Source: Ramlibacter terrae (GTDB lineage Bacteria; Pseudomonadota; Gammaproteobacteria; Burkholderiales; Burkholderiaceae_C). From it: a stretch of 64,000 bases of DNA. The position numbers and the translations under genes are program-made. The stretch's first letter is position 1, and every line of letters starts with the position of its first letter. The DNA lies in contig CP053418.1 in assembly GCA_013127575.1 (NCBI GenBank), positions 2,542,001 to 2,606,000 on the forward strand, given 5' to 3'. The notes beneath the pieces are model-generated. The model searched no databases. It was not told where the DNA came from and saw nothing but the letters and a program-made list of their open reading frames with translations. This document shows positions 54,201 to 64,000 of the stretch, piece after piece.

Positions 54201-54764
54201 GAGGACTGGCTCGGCGGCTTGCGTGGCAACGGGCGAAGCCAGTGCGCGCCTGGTGCTGGAGAGCAGCGGCATCGTCGACAAGCAGCGGCGCTACCGCCAC
54301 GACAAGCTGGTGCCGCACTGGGTGGCGCACCTCGCGGCGCACGTGGCGGGCTTGCGCATCACGACGGTGATCGTCAGCAAGGCGGGCAGCGCGACGCTGC
54401 TGCCGCTGGATGCACGGCAGGCCAACGACGGGTGGGCGGCGTTGCTCGCCGCCGGCAGGAGGGCTTGCAGCGGCCGCTGCCCTTCGCCGTGCGCAGCGCG
54501 TGCGCGTGGCTGCGGCATGCCGGGCCGGACGATCCGGATGACGCGCTCGCCGCGGCCCGCGAAGCGGCGCGCGCCTGCTACGAAGACCACGAGCCCGCGT
54601 ACAAACGCTTCGCCGAATGCGCCGACTGCGCGTACCTGCAGCGCGCCTACCCCGACTTCACCTCGCTCTGGCGCGACGGCGAGTTCCGGCATTTCGCCGA
54701 AGTGCTGCTGCGGCCGATGATGGCAAGCGTCGGCCGCGCAGGCAACGCGGGAGGATCGCCATGA
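51264..54764 (+). CDS. recC: Exodeoxyribonuclease V gamma subunit RecC
   Basis: Scaffold subunit of RecBCD that recognises Chi and splits the DNA strands. About 1,170 residues. After the first break it reads FMVVHGNHPESLRDLMVAWM and LVQSNGVAQWLKLSLA. Then follow VPRASAFDKAQLT, LTVFGISSLPQQALEVLAGV, LLAAWGKQGRDFIRLLDAYD, VIVMVPDIATYAAHVQAVFG and MPMRAIPFRWVALLGMNDGD. Breaks near 51294, 51542, 51585, 51905, 52207, 52641, 52738, 54225 and 54458; five are clear CCTGG sites, including the conserved W of LAAWGKQG. ATG 51264 is the start. It is coupled to recB by ATGA. Confidence 0.95.
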   Translation, partial: HDSSPRAPSPGFMVVHGNHPESLRDLMVAWMARHPLAPLEDEVVLVQSNGVAQWLKLSLAADPAQGGAGIAAALQTQLPSRALWNVYRTVWASMRCRARPPSTRRSSRRLVRLLPAHLDEPAFAPLRRFLERDPDCRKRHQLALRVADLFDQYQVYRADWLADWAAGRDVLRTSRRGEAPVPPELRWQPRLWRILLDDVGPAGAAGSRAEVHRSFHGSCAVGRRRGAPARPAAAPDGVRHLIAAATGAGSAGRRRPLVAGAAMRAQPVRARLVAHRGRPGPAARGPPAPAPPPGAARRARRREPAPARAAAAGRRGKQGRDFIRLLDAYDQREAYEERFTAAGQRIDVFERNAGDTLLRQLQDDIRDLRPLAETRTQWPAVDPGRDGSPAFHVAHGPQREVEVLHDQLLAAFTRDPSLRPRDVIVMVPDIATYAAHVQAVFGLVGPGDPRHIPFNVADPGPAAARPAARRAGEAAAPAAVAAGRQRRARPAPVPAVRARFGIAEDDLPLLHRWIAAARIRWGLHADHRERLALPAGMEQNSWHFGLRRMWLGYAVGAGEAWEGIEPMDEIGGLDAALLGPLVRLLDALEAHWRVLDEAAAPAAWGERLRALLAGFFAADDGGDDGFTLLRLASALQEWEDACADAGLEDALPLSVVREHWLTRMEETGLNQPFFAGGVTFASLMPMRAIPFRWVALLGMNDGDYPRSRVPMDFDLMGQDYRPGDRSRREDDRYLFLEALLSARDHLHVSWVGRSIHDNEERPPSVLVAQLRDHLAAGWHVRGGDGADLLRALTVQHRLQPFHPAYFDGRTPDLFSYASEWRASLAPVRSDGSEPSEPLPAVQREGVLTLRVLADFLKNPVRSFFRERLRIRFGDDDPVGEDREPFAVDSLENWQLQHELIEAQKAAVEAGRSREEALEATLQRIAARGDLPLGHFVQREQQKLAQPMADLFAEYAKALADWPQPLPDRPLEIATGPRVLEDWLGGLRGNGRSQCAPGAGEQRHRRQAAALPPRQAGAALGGAPRGARGGLAHHDGDRQQGGQRDAAAAGCTAGQRRVGGVARRRQEGLQRPLPFAVRSACAWLRHAGPDDPDDALAAAREAARACYEDHEPAYKRFAECADCAYLQRAYPDFTSLWRDGEFRHFAEVLLRPMMASVGRAGNAGGSP

Positions 54765-57700
54765 GCGCTCCACCTGCCATCCTCGATCCGCTGGCGTTCG
54801 CGCTGCGGGGCAGTGCGCTGATCGAGGCCAGCGCCGGCACCGGCAAGACCTACACGATCGCGGCGCTGTACCTGCGGCTGGTGCTGCGGCATGGCGGCGA
54901 TGCGGCCTTTCCGCGGCCCGAACCGCTGACGCCGCCCGAGATCCTGGTGGTGACCTTCACCGAGGCCGCCACCAAGGAACTGCGCGACCGCATTCGCGCG
55001 CGGCTCGCCGAGGCCGCCGACCGGTTCCTCGAAGACCCGGCGACGGTGGAGCATCGCCCCGCGGGCGCCGACGTCCTGCACGACCTGCGCGCCAGCTATC
55101 CGCCGGCGGAGTGGCCGGCCTGCGCGCGCCGGCTGCGGCTCGCCGCCGAGTGGATGGACGAGGCCGCGGTGTCCACCATCCACGGCTGGTGCAACCGCAT
55201 GCTGCGCGAGCACGCCTTCGACAGCGGCAGCCTGTTCAGCCAGACGCTGGAAGCCGACCAGCCGACCTGCTCGACGAAGCGCTGCGCGACTACTGGCGCA
55301 CCTTCTTCTATCCCCTGCCGGCCGACGAGGTGGCCGTCGTGTCCGGCTGGTGGGAGACGCCGGCCGCGCTCGGCCAGCAGGTGCGCAAGCTGATGGAAGT
55401 CGGCGAGGCCCTGCCGGACGGAAGCGAGCCCGCGACTGCGCTGCGCCGGGCGCGCGAGGAATGCGACCGGCGGCTGGCCGTCATCAAGCAACCCTGGACG
55501 GGTTGGGCGGACGACCTCGAGCGCATCTTCGATGCGGCGGTCCGAGCCAAACAGGTGCACGGCGCGAGGCTCCGGTCCGCTACTACAAGCCCGGCTGCAA
55601 CGCTTGCGCGATTGGGCGCGCGACGCGACACGCGAGCCTTTCGAGGAGAAGAGCACGGCCTGGACGCGCTTGACGCCGGACGGCATCCGGGAGGCCTGGA
55701 AGGTGGGCGAGCCCCCCGCGCACGAAGCGCTGGCCGCGATGGTGACGCTGCGCGAGCGCGTGCGCTGCCTGCCGCAGGGCCGCGACGAGGTGCTGTGCCA
55801 CGCCGCGCACTGGGTCGCGGCGCGCCTCGCGGCGGAGCAGGAGCGGCGTGCGCAGATGGGCTTCGACGACCTGCTGACGCAGTTGTCGGCGGCGCTGCAT
55901 GGTCCCAACGGCCAGCGGCTCGCCGCCCTGATCCGCGCGCAGTTCCCCGTGGCGCTGATCGACGAGTTCGAGGACACCGACCCGGTGCAGTACGGCATCT
56001 TCCGGGCCATCTACGGCGGCCGCGAGGACGAGACCGCGCTGGTGCTGATCGGCGACCCCAAGCAGGCGATCTACGCCTTTCGCGGCGCCGACATCCACAC
56101 CTACCTCGCGGCGCGGCGCGCCACCGAGGGACGGCATGCCACGCTGGGCACCAACTTCCGCTCCACCGGCGCGATGGTCGAGGCGGTGAACCACTTCTTC
56201 GGCCAGGCCGAGGAGCGGGTGCAAGGCGAGGGCGCTTTCCTGTTCCGGCAGGGCAGCGACAACCCGCTGCCCTTCGTGGAGGTCGGCGCGCGCGGACGCA
56301 ACGAGACCTGGTGGGTCGAAGGCGGCGCGGCGGCGGCGCTGACCTGCTGGTGGCTGGATGCCGGCGCCGAGGTGGGCAACGGCGACTACACGCAGGCGAT
56401 GGCGGCCGCGACCGCCGCGGCCGTCGTGCGCTTGCTGCGGCAGGGCCAGGCGGGCACGGCAGGGTTCCGCGATGCGGAAGGCGGGCTGCGGCCGGCGACG
56501 CCCGGCGACATCGCGGTCCTGGTCAACAACGGGCGCGAGGCGCGCGTGCTGCGCGAGGCCTTGCAGGCGGCGGGCGTGCGCAGCGTCTACTTGTCGGAGA
56601 AAGACACGGTGTTCCGGGCGCCGGCCGCCGGCGAGTTGCAGCGGCTGCTGCAGGCCTGCGCCGAACCCGACGACGACCGCCTGTTGCGCGCGGCGCTGGG
56701 CACGACCCTGCTGGGTCTCGATTGGGCCGCGCTCGACCGCCTCAACAGCGACGAACTGCACTGGGAAACGCGGGTGCTGCAGTTCCGCGAGTACCGCAAG
56801 CAATGGCGCCGCCGTGGCGTGCTGCCGATGCTGCGGCGGCTGCTGCAGGACTTCCGGTGCCGCGCCGCCTGCTGGCTGCCGGCGACGAACGCCAGCTCAC
56901 CGACCTGCTGCACACGGCCGAATTGCTACAGCAGGCCAGCGCCTTGCTCGAAGGCGAACATGCGCTGGTGCGGCATCTCGCCGAACAGCGCGACGAGCAA
57001 GCCGGCGCCGGCGACGCGCGCCAGTTGCGGCTGGAGAGCGACGCCGAGCTCCTCAAGGTGGTGACGGTGCACAAGTCCAAGGGACTCGAATACCCGCTGG
57101 TGTTCGTGCCGTTCGCGTGCGCCTTCCGCCCGGCCAAGGCCGACGACCTGCCGCTGAAGTGGCACGACGCGCAGGGCGGCCTGCACGTGGCGCTGGCCGC
57201 CGACGACGAGGTGCTGGCCCGGGTCGACCGCGAACGGCTCGGCGAAGACCTGCGCAAGCTGTACGTCGCGCTGACGCGCGCGCGCTTCGCCTGCTGGATC
57301 GGTGTGGCGCCCCTGAAGAACCTCGAGCGTTCCGCGGTCGGCTACCTCCTTGGCGGCGGCCTGTCGGTCCGTCCCGGCACCGTCGCTGCCACGCTGCAGG
57401 CGGTGCTCGGCGACTGCCCGGCCATCGCCGTGGCGCCGGCGCCGCAGCCGCAAGGCGAGCGCTACGTGGCCGCGGACGGCAGCATCGCGTTGGCGCGCGC
57501 GCCCCTGCTGGCGCACGCGGAGCGCGAGCCCCGGTGGATCGCCAGCTATTCCGCGCTCAAGGTGGCCGTCGACGGCGCGGTCAGCGAGGCGCGGGTTCCG
57601 GAAACCGCGGCCGAGGCGACGTACCGGAGAGCCGCGACGAAGTGGACGACGAACCGCCGGCGGCGTCAGAACCCGCTGCCGGCTCGCTCCACGACTTTCC

Positions 57701-58436
57701 GCGCGGACCGGGCCCGGGCAGCTTCCTGCACGGACTGCTGGAGTGGGCCGGGCGCGAAGGCTTCGCCAGCCTGCGCGATGCGCCGCAGGAGGTGGCTGCG
57801 ACCGTCGCACGCCGCTGCGCGCCCCGCGGCTGGAGCGCATGGGCGCAGCCGCTGGCCGACTGGCTCACGCGCTGGGTGGCGCAGCCGCTGGACCTGCGCG
57901 CGCTGTCGCCGCAGGCCGCACCGGTGGCGCCCGCCAACCTGCAGGAGATGCAGGTCGAGATGGAGTTCTGGTTCTCGGCGACGCACGTGGATGCGCGCGC
58001 GCTCGACTGGCTGGTCACCGCGCACACGCTCGGCGGCGCCGCGCGGCCCGCGCTGGAGCCCAACCAGCTCAACGGCATGCTCAAGGGCTTCATCGACCTG
58101 GTGTTCGCCCACGAAGGCCGTTACTACGTCGCCGACTACAAGAGCAACCGCCTCGGGCCCGCCGACGCCGACTACACGCCGGAGGCGATGCGCGCCGAGG
58201 TGCTGCGCCACCGCTATGAATTGCAGTACGTGTTGTACGTGTTCGCGCTGCACCGGCTGCTGCGGGCGCGGCTGCCCGGCTACGCCTACGACCGGCATGT
58301 CGGCGGCGCGGTCTACGTCTTCCTGCGCGGCCACGCCGCGCCGTCGCAAGGGCTGCACCTGGAGCGGCCGCCGCGCGCGCTGATGGACGCGCTGGACGCG
58401 CTGTTCACCGGTGCCCCTGCCGAGGTGGCTGCATGA
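54761..58436 (+). CDS. recB: Exodeoxyribonuclease V beta subunit RecB
   Basis: 3'-5' helicase and sole nuclease of RecBCD. About 1,225 residues. Walker A is ALIEASAGTGKTYTIAALYL, motif Ia VVTFTEAATKELRDRIRARL, Walker B VALIDEFEDTDPVQYGIFRA, motif III VLIGDPKQAIYAFRGADIHT and motif V/VI VTVHKSKGLEYPLVFVPFAC plus KLYVALTRARFACWIGVAPL. The C-terminal nuclease domain has GFIDLVFAHEGRYYVADYKS with the catalytic Asp and Lys. Breaks near 55262, 55570, 55603, 56859 and 57626; the last two restore CCTGG. Start ATG 54761 has GGGAGG ahead. Confidence 0.95.
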
Positions 58437-60412
58437 CGCCGGCCACGATGCTCGCGCAACTCGAGAGCTGGGTGGAGGCCGGCTGGCTGCGCGCCCTCGA
58501 CCACGGCTTCGCCGCGTTCCTCGCCCGCGAGGCGCCCGACGCCGATCCGCTGCTGCTGCTCGCCGCGGCGCTGGCCAGCCACCAGCTCGGACGCGGCCAC
58601 GTGTGCCTCGACCTGCAGGCGGCGCTTGCCGACGCCGCCGAGGCGCTGGCGCTGCCGCCCGAGGACGATGGCGATGCGCCGGAAGACGCGCCCGACACCA
58701 CCCCCGCCGACCTGCTGGCCCGCGTCCGGCTCGCGCAATGGCAGGCGGCCTTGCGCCACCCGCGGCTGGTGGCGGGCGGGGAGGGCGCCACGCCGCTCGT
58801 GCTGGCTGGCACGCGCCTCTACCTGCGGCGGTACTGGGAGCACGAGCGCTCCGTGCGCGCCGCCATTGCGCAGCGGCTCGCGCGCCCCGCGGCGATCGCG
58901 GATGCGCAACTCCCGGCGTTGCGCGCCGCGCTGGAGACGCTTTTTCCCCGGCAGCTCAGCGGCGACGAAGCCGACGCGACCGAGTGGCAGAAGGTGGCGT
59001 GCGCGCTGGCGGCACGCTCCGCCTTCGGCATCGTCACCGGCGGGCCCGGGACCGGCAAGACGACCACGGTGGTGCGGCTGCTCGCGGTGCTGCAGCAGCT
59101 TGCGCTGGGCGCCGACGGCACCGGGCGGCGGCTGCGCATCCGGCTGGCCGCGCCGACAGGCAAGGCCGCGGCGCGGCTGAACGATTCGATCGCGGGCGCC
59201 GTGTCCCGGCTGCCGCTGGACGACGCGCCGCGCGCCGCCATCCCGACCGCCGTCACCACGGTCCACCGGCTGCTGGGCAGCCTGCCCGGCACGCGCCACT
59301 TCAAACACCACGCCCGCAATCCCTTGCCGGTCGACGTGCTGGTGCTCGACGAAGCGTCGATGGTCGACCTGGAGATGATGGCGGCGGTGCTGGCCGCATT
59401 GCCCGCCGACGCGCGCCTGGTGCTGCTGGGCGACAAGGACCAGCTCGCCTCGGTGGAGGCGGGCGCCGTGCTCGGCGAGCTGTGCCGTCGCGCGGACCGG
59501 GGCCACTACCTGCCGGCGACGCGCGACTGGGTGCTGGAGGTGACCGGCGAAAGCGTGCCGGCGCGCCTGGTCGACAAGGCGGGCGAGCCGCTCGACCAGG
59601 CGGTGGTGAAGCTGCGCAAGAGCCATCGCTTCAGCCGGGACAGCGGCATCGGCCGGCTCGCCGAGGCGGTGAACGAGGGCGATGTCGCCACGCTGCGCAG
59701 GCTGGTGGCCACGCCATCCGCCGACCTCGGGTTTGCCGAGATCGAGGCGGGCGACGCGACGCTGCGGCGGCTCGCGGTCGATGGCGGCTACCGTGCCTAC
59801 CCGGAACGCATGCGCGCCGGCCAACCCCCTGCCGACGCACCGGAGGACGCCTTCGACCACTGGGCCGGGGACGTGCTCGCAGGGTTCGGCCAGTTCCAGT
59901 TGCTGTGCGCGGTGCGCCGCGGACCTTTCGGTGTCGAGCGGCTGAACCACCGCATCGCGGCGATGCTGCACGCGCAAGGGCTCACCGGCGGCGACCACGG
60001 CTGGTACCGGGCCGGCCGGTGATGGTCACGCGCAACGACTACGGCCTCGGGCTCATGAACGGCGACGTCGGCATCACGCTGCAGATGCCCGGCGAGGCGG
60101 GCTGGATGCAGCGCGTGGCCTTTCCGTCGGCCGACGCGCGCGGGGTGCGCTGGGTGCTGCCAAGCCGCCTGCAGGCGGTGGACACCGTCTTCGCGATGAC
60201 CGTGCACAAATCGCAGGGCTCCGAGTTCACCCCACGCCGCCCGGGTGCTGCCCGACCGCATGAGCCGGGTCCTGACGCGGGAGCTGGTCTACACCGGCAT
60301 CACGCGGGCGCGCGACCGCTTCACGCTCGCAACGCCGGCCGGCGCCGGCCACGTGCTGGAAGCAGCGGTGGAGCGCCGCATGAAGCGCAGCGGGGGACTG
60401 TCGGCGGGTTGA
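58433..60412 (+). CDS. recD: Exodeoxyribonuclease V alpha subunit RecD
   Basis: 5'-3' helicase of RecBCD (SF1B). About 660 residues. Walker A is [20 protein letters not shown], then [20 protein letters not shown], Walker [21 protein letters not shown] and [20 protein letters not shown]. The C-terminal SH3-like/motif VI part has [32 protein letters not shown] and [16 protein letters not shown]. The break at 60017 makes a false TGA at the end of the first part; restoring CCTGG gives [12 protein letters not shown] second break near 60228 is an extra C. Coupled to recB by ATGA, completing recCBD. Confidence 0.95.
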
Positions 60413-60415
60413 GGT

Positions 60416-60637
60416 TCAGCGCTGCGGCTGCAAGCGCGCCCGGACGAATCCGGTGCGGTCGCGCAGCGCGCGCCCGGTGTCCAGCGAGACCATGCGCGAC
60501 GCCCGGCCGTCGGCGGCGATCCAGCATTCGTCATGCTCCGCGTGCCAGCCGTGGGCGAGCAGGTCGGAGGCTTCGAGGTTGTCTGCAGCTTGCGCCGGTT
60601 GCACGGCGCCGAGGTGGGGTTGCCAGCGGGGATCCAT
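60416..60637 (-). CDS. Small hypothetical protein
   Basis: A 73-residue reading frame convergent with recD, ending 3 bp after the recD stop. It begins MDPRWQPHLGAVQPAQAADN and includes LLAHGWHAEHDECWIAADGR and LDTGRALRDRTGFVRARL. I recognise no family. It has mixed, globular-looking composition rather than the Arg/Ala-rich look of shadow frames here, which is why I list it. No clear ribosome-binding site. The stretch between it and the next gene (60638-60720) shows nothing else. Confidence 0.45.
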   Translation of the reverse strand: MDPRWQPHLGAVQPAQAADNLEASDLLAHGWHAEHDECWIAADGRASRMVSLDTGRALRDRTGFVRARLQPQR

Positions 60638-60720
60638 GGCGCGATGGTGAACCCGTGCACGGCCGTGTCTGGCGGGGGATCTACCCGCGCCCTGTACGAC
60701 ACGGCCGACAGGCCGGTGAA

Positions 60721-61271
60721 CTAGCGCTTCCCGGGCAGCCAGGTGCGGCCGGCCAGCGGCTTGGGCGGCGCGACCGCCGGCTCCGGCGCCGGCAATTGCA
60801 GGTGCGCCGCGCGGCACACGGCGATGCAGTCCTTGATGTGCTGCTCGCCGAGATAGCGGATCGCGGTGTAGCCGATGGCGGCGGACACGGCCGGCCGGCC
60901 AGCGGCACGTACTTGGCGGCCTGCTGGATCGTGATGCGGCGGCCCACGGCGGCGGCCACCTTGATCACGAGGTCGCGCGTGATGAACTTGCCGATCACCA
61001 TCGAGCCGACCACGCCGACGGCTTTCTCGACGTCGTCGCGCTGGCGCTGCGGGAGCTTCTCGAGCTGCTCCGGGGTCAGGCCGAACTCGGCGTTGATCGC
61101 GGGCAGCAGCTTCGAAAGCAGCGCCGCGTCCACCAGGAAGTCCGGGCCCGGCACCGGCACCGCGCTGGCCGCGGCCCCCACCAGGGCACGGCGGTTGAGC
61201 AGCTTGCGCGCCCGCTGCACCGCGGCGAGCAGGTCGGGGTCGCCGGCGGCCAGCTGCAGCGCGTTGGGCAT
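60721..61271 (-). CDS. Conserved hypothetical protein, possibly DUF697-like
   Basis: About 184 residues. It starts MPNALQLAAGDPDLLAAVQR at ATG 61271 and overlaps the ABC-F stop (TGATG). It has an amphipathic/hydrophobic stretch (LLNRRALVGAAASAVPVPGP), a polar helix (LLPAINAEFGLTPEQLEKLP), another hydrophobic segment (KAVGVVGSMVIGKFITRDLV) and VSAAIGYTAIRYLGEQHIKD. A break near 60895 lies in PLAGRAVSAAIGY. The layout of short hydrophobic helices resembles DUF697/YcjF-type membrane-associated domains, but I am not sure. Coupling to the ABC-F gene suggests shared expression. Confidence 0.65.
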
Positions 61272-63251
61272 CAGCTCGCGCTCTCGGCCTCGGCGGCCTC
61301 GATCGTCCCGGACAGTTCCATCCAGCGCTCTTCCAGCTGTGCGAGCTCGTCGGTCGCTGCCTTGAGACGCCGGCCCGCGTCCGCGATCTCCGCCGCCGGG
61401 AGCGGTGTCGCCATGCGGGCCTCCAGCGCGGCCTTCTCCTGCTCGAGGACGGCGATGCGCTTCTCGGCGTTCTCCGGTCCTTGCGGATCGGCTTGAGCCT
61501 GGCGGCGAGCTGCTGCCGCTGCTGCGCCTGCTGCTTGCGCTGGTCCTGCGGATTGGCGCGCGGCTCCGCGGGGGCGGGCGTCGGCGCCGGCGCGGCCACG
61601 ACGACCGGCTCGGCGGCCGCGTCGAGCTTGGCCTGCTCGCGCAGCCGCTTGGCTTCGTCCAGCAGGTAGCGCTGGTAGTCGTCGAGGTCGCCGTCGAAGG
61701 GCGCGATACCGCCACGGCCGACCATCCAGAATTCGTCGCACACCGAGCGCAGCAGCGCGCGGTCGTGGCTGACCAGCATCACCGTGCCTTCGAACTCGTT
61801 GAGCGCCATCGCCAGCGCTTCGCGCGTGGCCAGGTCCAGTGGTTGGTCGGCTCGTCGAGCAGCAGCAGGTTCGGGCGCTGCCACACGATCATCGCCAGCA
61901 CCAGCCGCGCCTTCTCGCCGCCGCTCATGGTGCCCACGGCCTGCTTGACCATGTCGCCCGAGAAGAGGAACTGGCCGAGGAAGCTGCGCAGGTCCTGCTC
62001 GCGGCCGGCCGGCCCGGCACCGTCACTTCGCGCGCCAGCCGGATCATGTGCTCCAGCGGCGTGTCCTGCGGCCGCAGCACATCGAGTTCCTGCTGCGCGA
62101 AGTAGCCGATCGCCGGCCCTTGCCTTCGGTGATGTTGCCGGCCAGCGGCGGCATCGTGCGCGCGATGGTCTTCACCAGCGTCGACTTGCCCCGGCCGTTG
62201 GCGCCCAGGATGCCGATGCGCTGTCCGGCCATGACCGAGCGGTTCACGCCGCGCAGGATCGTCTTCGCCGGCGCGTCTTCCATCCGGTAGCCGAAGTCGG
62301 CGTCGGTGATCGACAGCATCGGGTTCGGCAGGTTGGCCGGCTCCTTGAACTCGAAGGTGAACTCCGCGTCCGCCAGCAGCGGCGCGATCTTCTCCATCCG
62401 TTCCAGCGCCTTGACGCGGCTCTGCGCCTGCTTGGCCTTGCTGGCTTTTGCCTTGAAGCGGTCGATGAACTTCTGCAGGTGCGCGATCTTGTCCTGCTGC
62501 TTGGAGAAGGCGGCCTGCTGCAGCTCCATCTGCTGCGCGCGCAAGGTCTCGAAGCCGCTGTAGTTGCTGCCGTAGCGGGTGAGCTGCTGCGCGTCGATGT
62601 GCAGCGTGACCTTGGTGACGGCGTCGAGGAATTCGCGGTCGTGGCTGATCACCACCAGCGTGCCGGCATAGCGTTGCAGCCACGATTCGAGCCAGACCGG
62701 GGCGTCGAGGTCCGGTGGTTGGTCGGCTCGTCGAGCAGCAGGAGGTCGGACGGGCACATCAGCGCGCGCGCCAGTTGCAGGCGCATGCGCCAGCCGCCGG
62801 AGAAGCTGTTGACCGGCTTGTACAGCTCGTCGACCCGGAAGCCGAGGCCGAGGATCAGCGCCTGCGCGCGCGGCACCGCGTCGTGCTCGCCCGCATCGGC
62901 CAGGTCGGAATAGACATGGGCGATGGCCATGCCGTCGCCGCTGTCCTCGGCGGCCGTGAGCTGCTCGCGCAGCGCGGCCAGCCGCGTGTCGCCGGCCAGC
63001 ACGAAGTCGGTGGCGGGCTGTTCGGTCTCGGGCATGTGCTGCTCGACCTGCGCCATCTGCCAGTGCGCGGGCAGCGAGAAATCGCCGCCGTCCTCGTGCA
63101 GGGTGCCATTGAGCAGCGCGAACAGCGTGGACTTGCCGGCGCCGTTGCGCCCGACCGGGCCGACCGACTCGCCGGGGTTGATGGTGACGGAAACCTTGTC
63201 CGGGAGCACCTTGGCGCCGCGGCGCAAGGTCACGTTGCGAAGCTGGATCAC
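61271..63251 (-). CDS. ABC-F family ATPase, YheS-like
   Basis: Cytosolic ABC-F protein with two ATPase domains and no membrane part; family members act on the ribosome to relieve stalling. About 660 residues. The start is GTG 63251 (MIQLRNVTLRRGAKVLPDKV). NBD1 has PVGRNGAGKSTLFALLNG, SFSGGWRMRLQLARALM and [20 protein letters not shown]. The P-site linker is long and charged (QQDKIAHLQKFIDRFKAKAS). NBD2 has ILGANGRGKSTLVKTIARTM and a second NHLDL. A C-terminal coiled coil (IAVLEQEKAALEARMATPL) follows. Both NHLDL motifs are broken at CCTGG (62717 and 61843), with further breaks near 61480, 61925, 62015 and 62120. It overlaps neighbours on both sides. Confidence 0.92.
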
Positions 63252-64000
63252 TGGGCGGCTTCCAGCTTCTGGAAGGCCTGCTCGAAGTCGTCGAGCAGGT
63301 CCGCCGTCGCCTCGATGCCCAGCGACACGCGGATCAGCGATTCGGCGATGTCCATGCTGCGGCGCATCTCTTCGCCCATCTCCCAGAAGATGGTGCGCGC
63401 GGCCGGCAGGGCCAGCGTGCGGTTGTCGCCGAGGTGGCTGGACTTGATCACGAGCTGCAGGCCGTTGAGCACGTCGAACGGGTCCACGCCGTCGACCGTC
63501 TCGAAGCTGAGCAGGCCGCCGAAGGAGCGGAACAGCGAGGCCGCGCGCTCGTGCTGCGCATGGCTCGCCAAGCCGGGGTAGTGCACCTTCGAGACCAGCG
63601 GACAGGCTTCGAGCCAGCGCGCCAGCGCTAGGGCGTTTGCGCACACGCGCTCCATGCGCAGCGTCAGCGTCTCGGCGCCGGTGGCGATGCGGTGGCCGTG
63701 TTCGGCACTCAGCGTGCCGCCCAGGTCGCGCAGGCCCTTCTTGCGGATCTGCAGCAGGCCCCAGTTGGCCTGCGCGCCCTTGCGGTAGGCGGGCAGCAGG
63801 TTGGGGTAGGCGCTCCAGTCGAACAGGCCGGTGTCGGAGACCGAGCCGCCAAGCGCATTGCCGTGGCCGCAGATGCCCTTGGACAGCGAATGGATCACCA
63901 GCGAGGCGCCCACGGCCTTGCCGCGGAACAGGTGCGGCGTGGTCAGCGTGTTGTCGACGATGTAGACGATGCCGCGCGCGTTGCACAGCTTGCCGATGCC
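63248..64000 (-). CDS. Cystathionine gamma-synthase family PLP enzyme (C-terminal part)
   Basis: C-terminal 250 residues of a Cys/Met metabolism PLP-dependent enzyme; the gene runs off the right edge. It opens in GIVYIVDNTLTTPHLFRGKA, where Asp and Asn contact PLP. The Schiff-base lysine is in VIHSLSKGICGHGNALGGSV. Other segments are QIRKKGLRDLGGTLSAEHGH, KVHYPGLASHAQHERAASLF and LVIKSSHLGDNRTLALPA. The ending SLGIEATADLLDDFEQAF is typical. Whether it is a synthase, gamma-lyase or sulfhydrylase cannot be told from this half. Its stop overlaps the GTG start of the ABC-F gene (GTGA). The frame is intact. Confidence 0.9.
   Translation of the reverse strand, partial: GIGKLCNARGIVYIVDNTLTTPHLFRGKAVGASLVIHSLSKGICGHGNALGGSVSDTGLFDWSAYPNLLPAYRKGAQANWGLLQIRKKGLRDLGGTLSAEHGHRIATGAETLTLRMERVCANALALARWLEACPLVSKVHYPGLASHAQHERAASLFRSFGGLLSFETVDGVDPFDVLNGLQLVIKSSHLGDNRTLALPAARTIFWEMGEEMRRSMDIAESLIRVSLGIEATADLLDDFEQAFQKLEAAQ

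Overview
The window is high-GC DNA from a betaproteobacterium, most like Burkholderiales/Comamonadaceae. Gene order and protein style suggest this: nadD-rsfS-rlmH-maf-rng, tolB-pal-cpoB, DUF1688-type uracil genes, and a PHB-depolymerase/CopG pair. The genus cannot be fixed from sequence alone. Coding density is very high. Neighbouring genes often overlap by ATGA/GTGA/TGATG, which points to translational coupling. I saw no insertion sequence, prophage, CRISPR array or rRNA.

Almost every long gene, including essential ones, carries one or more small indels that break the frame. When frames are joined by conserved protein sequence, about sixty of these breaks fall on a site that must originally read CCTGG or CCAGG, most often with the central T or A lost. 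This looks like a methylation-linked long-read consensus error, not gene decay. Coordinates below therefore span whole genes across the breaks, and broken genes are called CDS rather than pseudogenes.

Layout. 1-5397 (minus): a uracil/nucleoside locus with a URC1-like GTP cyclohydrolase II, URC4/DUF1688, uracil phosphoribosyltransferase, and a BMP-type ABC importer. 5503-7005: a HerA-like DUF853 ATPase. 7072-15312 (plus): a housekeeping run of yebC, purD, hemF, nadD, rsfS, rlmH, maf and rng, interrupted by a convergent PAS-only sensor. 15335-22633: cell-envelope glycan genes (ugd, two GT4 enzymes, a GT9 heptosyltransferase, msbA, a WaaE-like GT2). 22711-25323: tolB-pal-cpoB. 25350-27359: a YeeE/YedE transporter, tcdA and tRNA-Lys(UUU). 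27538-32444: a repeat-containing secreted protein, an APH-like kinase, a split YeeE/YedE pair, an L,D-transpeptidase and a GAF histidine kinase.

32550-49704 is the most distinctive region. It holds a type I secretion ABC exporter and HlyD-type adaptor, then a 178-bp leader packed with five inverted repeats. Next come a roughly 2,970-residue RTX protein, a shorter paralogue of roughly 1,215 residues, and a glycosyltransferase starting about 14 bp after the second RTX stop. Both RTX proteins share an N-terminal domain, an EF-hand-bearing module (four copies in the first, one in the second), an 82-residue repeat family and the same C-terminal end. The locus reads as a self-contained export system for large calcium-binding surface or matrix proteins that may be glycosylated.

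49685-64000: a PHB-depolymerase-type esterase, a CopG-like regulator, recC-recB-recD, two small unknown proteins, a YheS-like ABC-F protein and the C-terminal part of a cystathionine gamma-synthase family enzyme that runs off the right edge.
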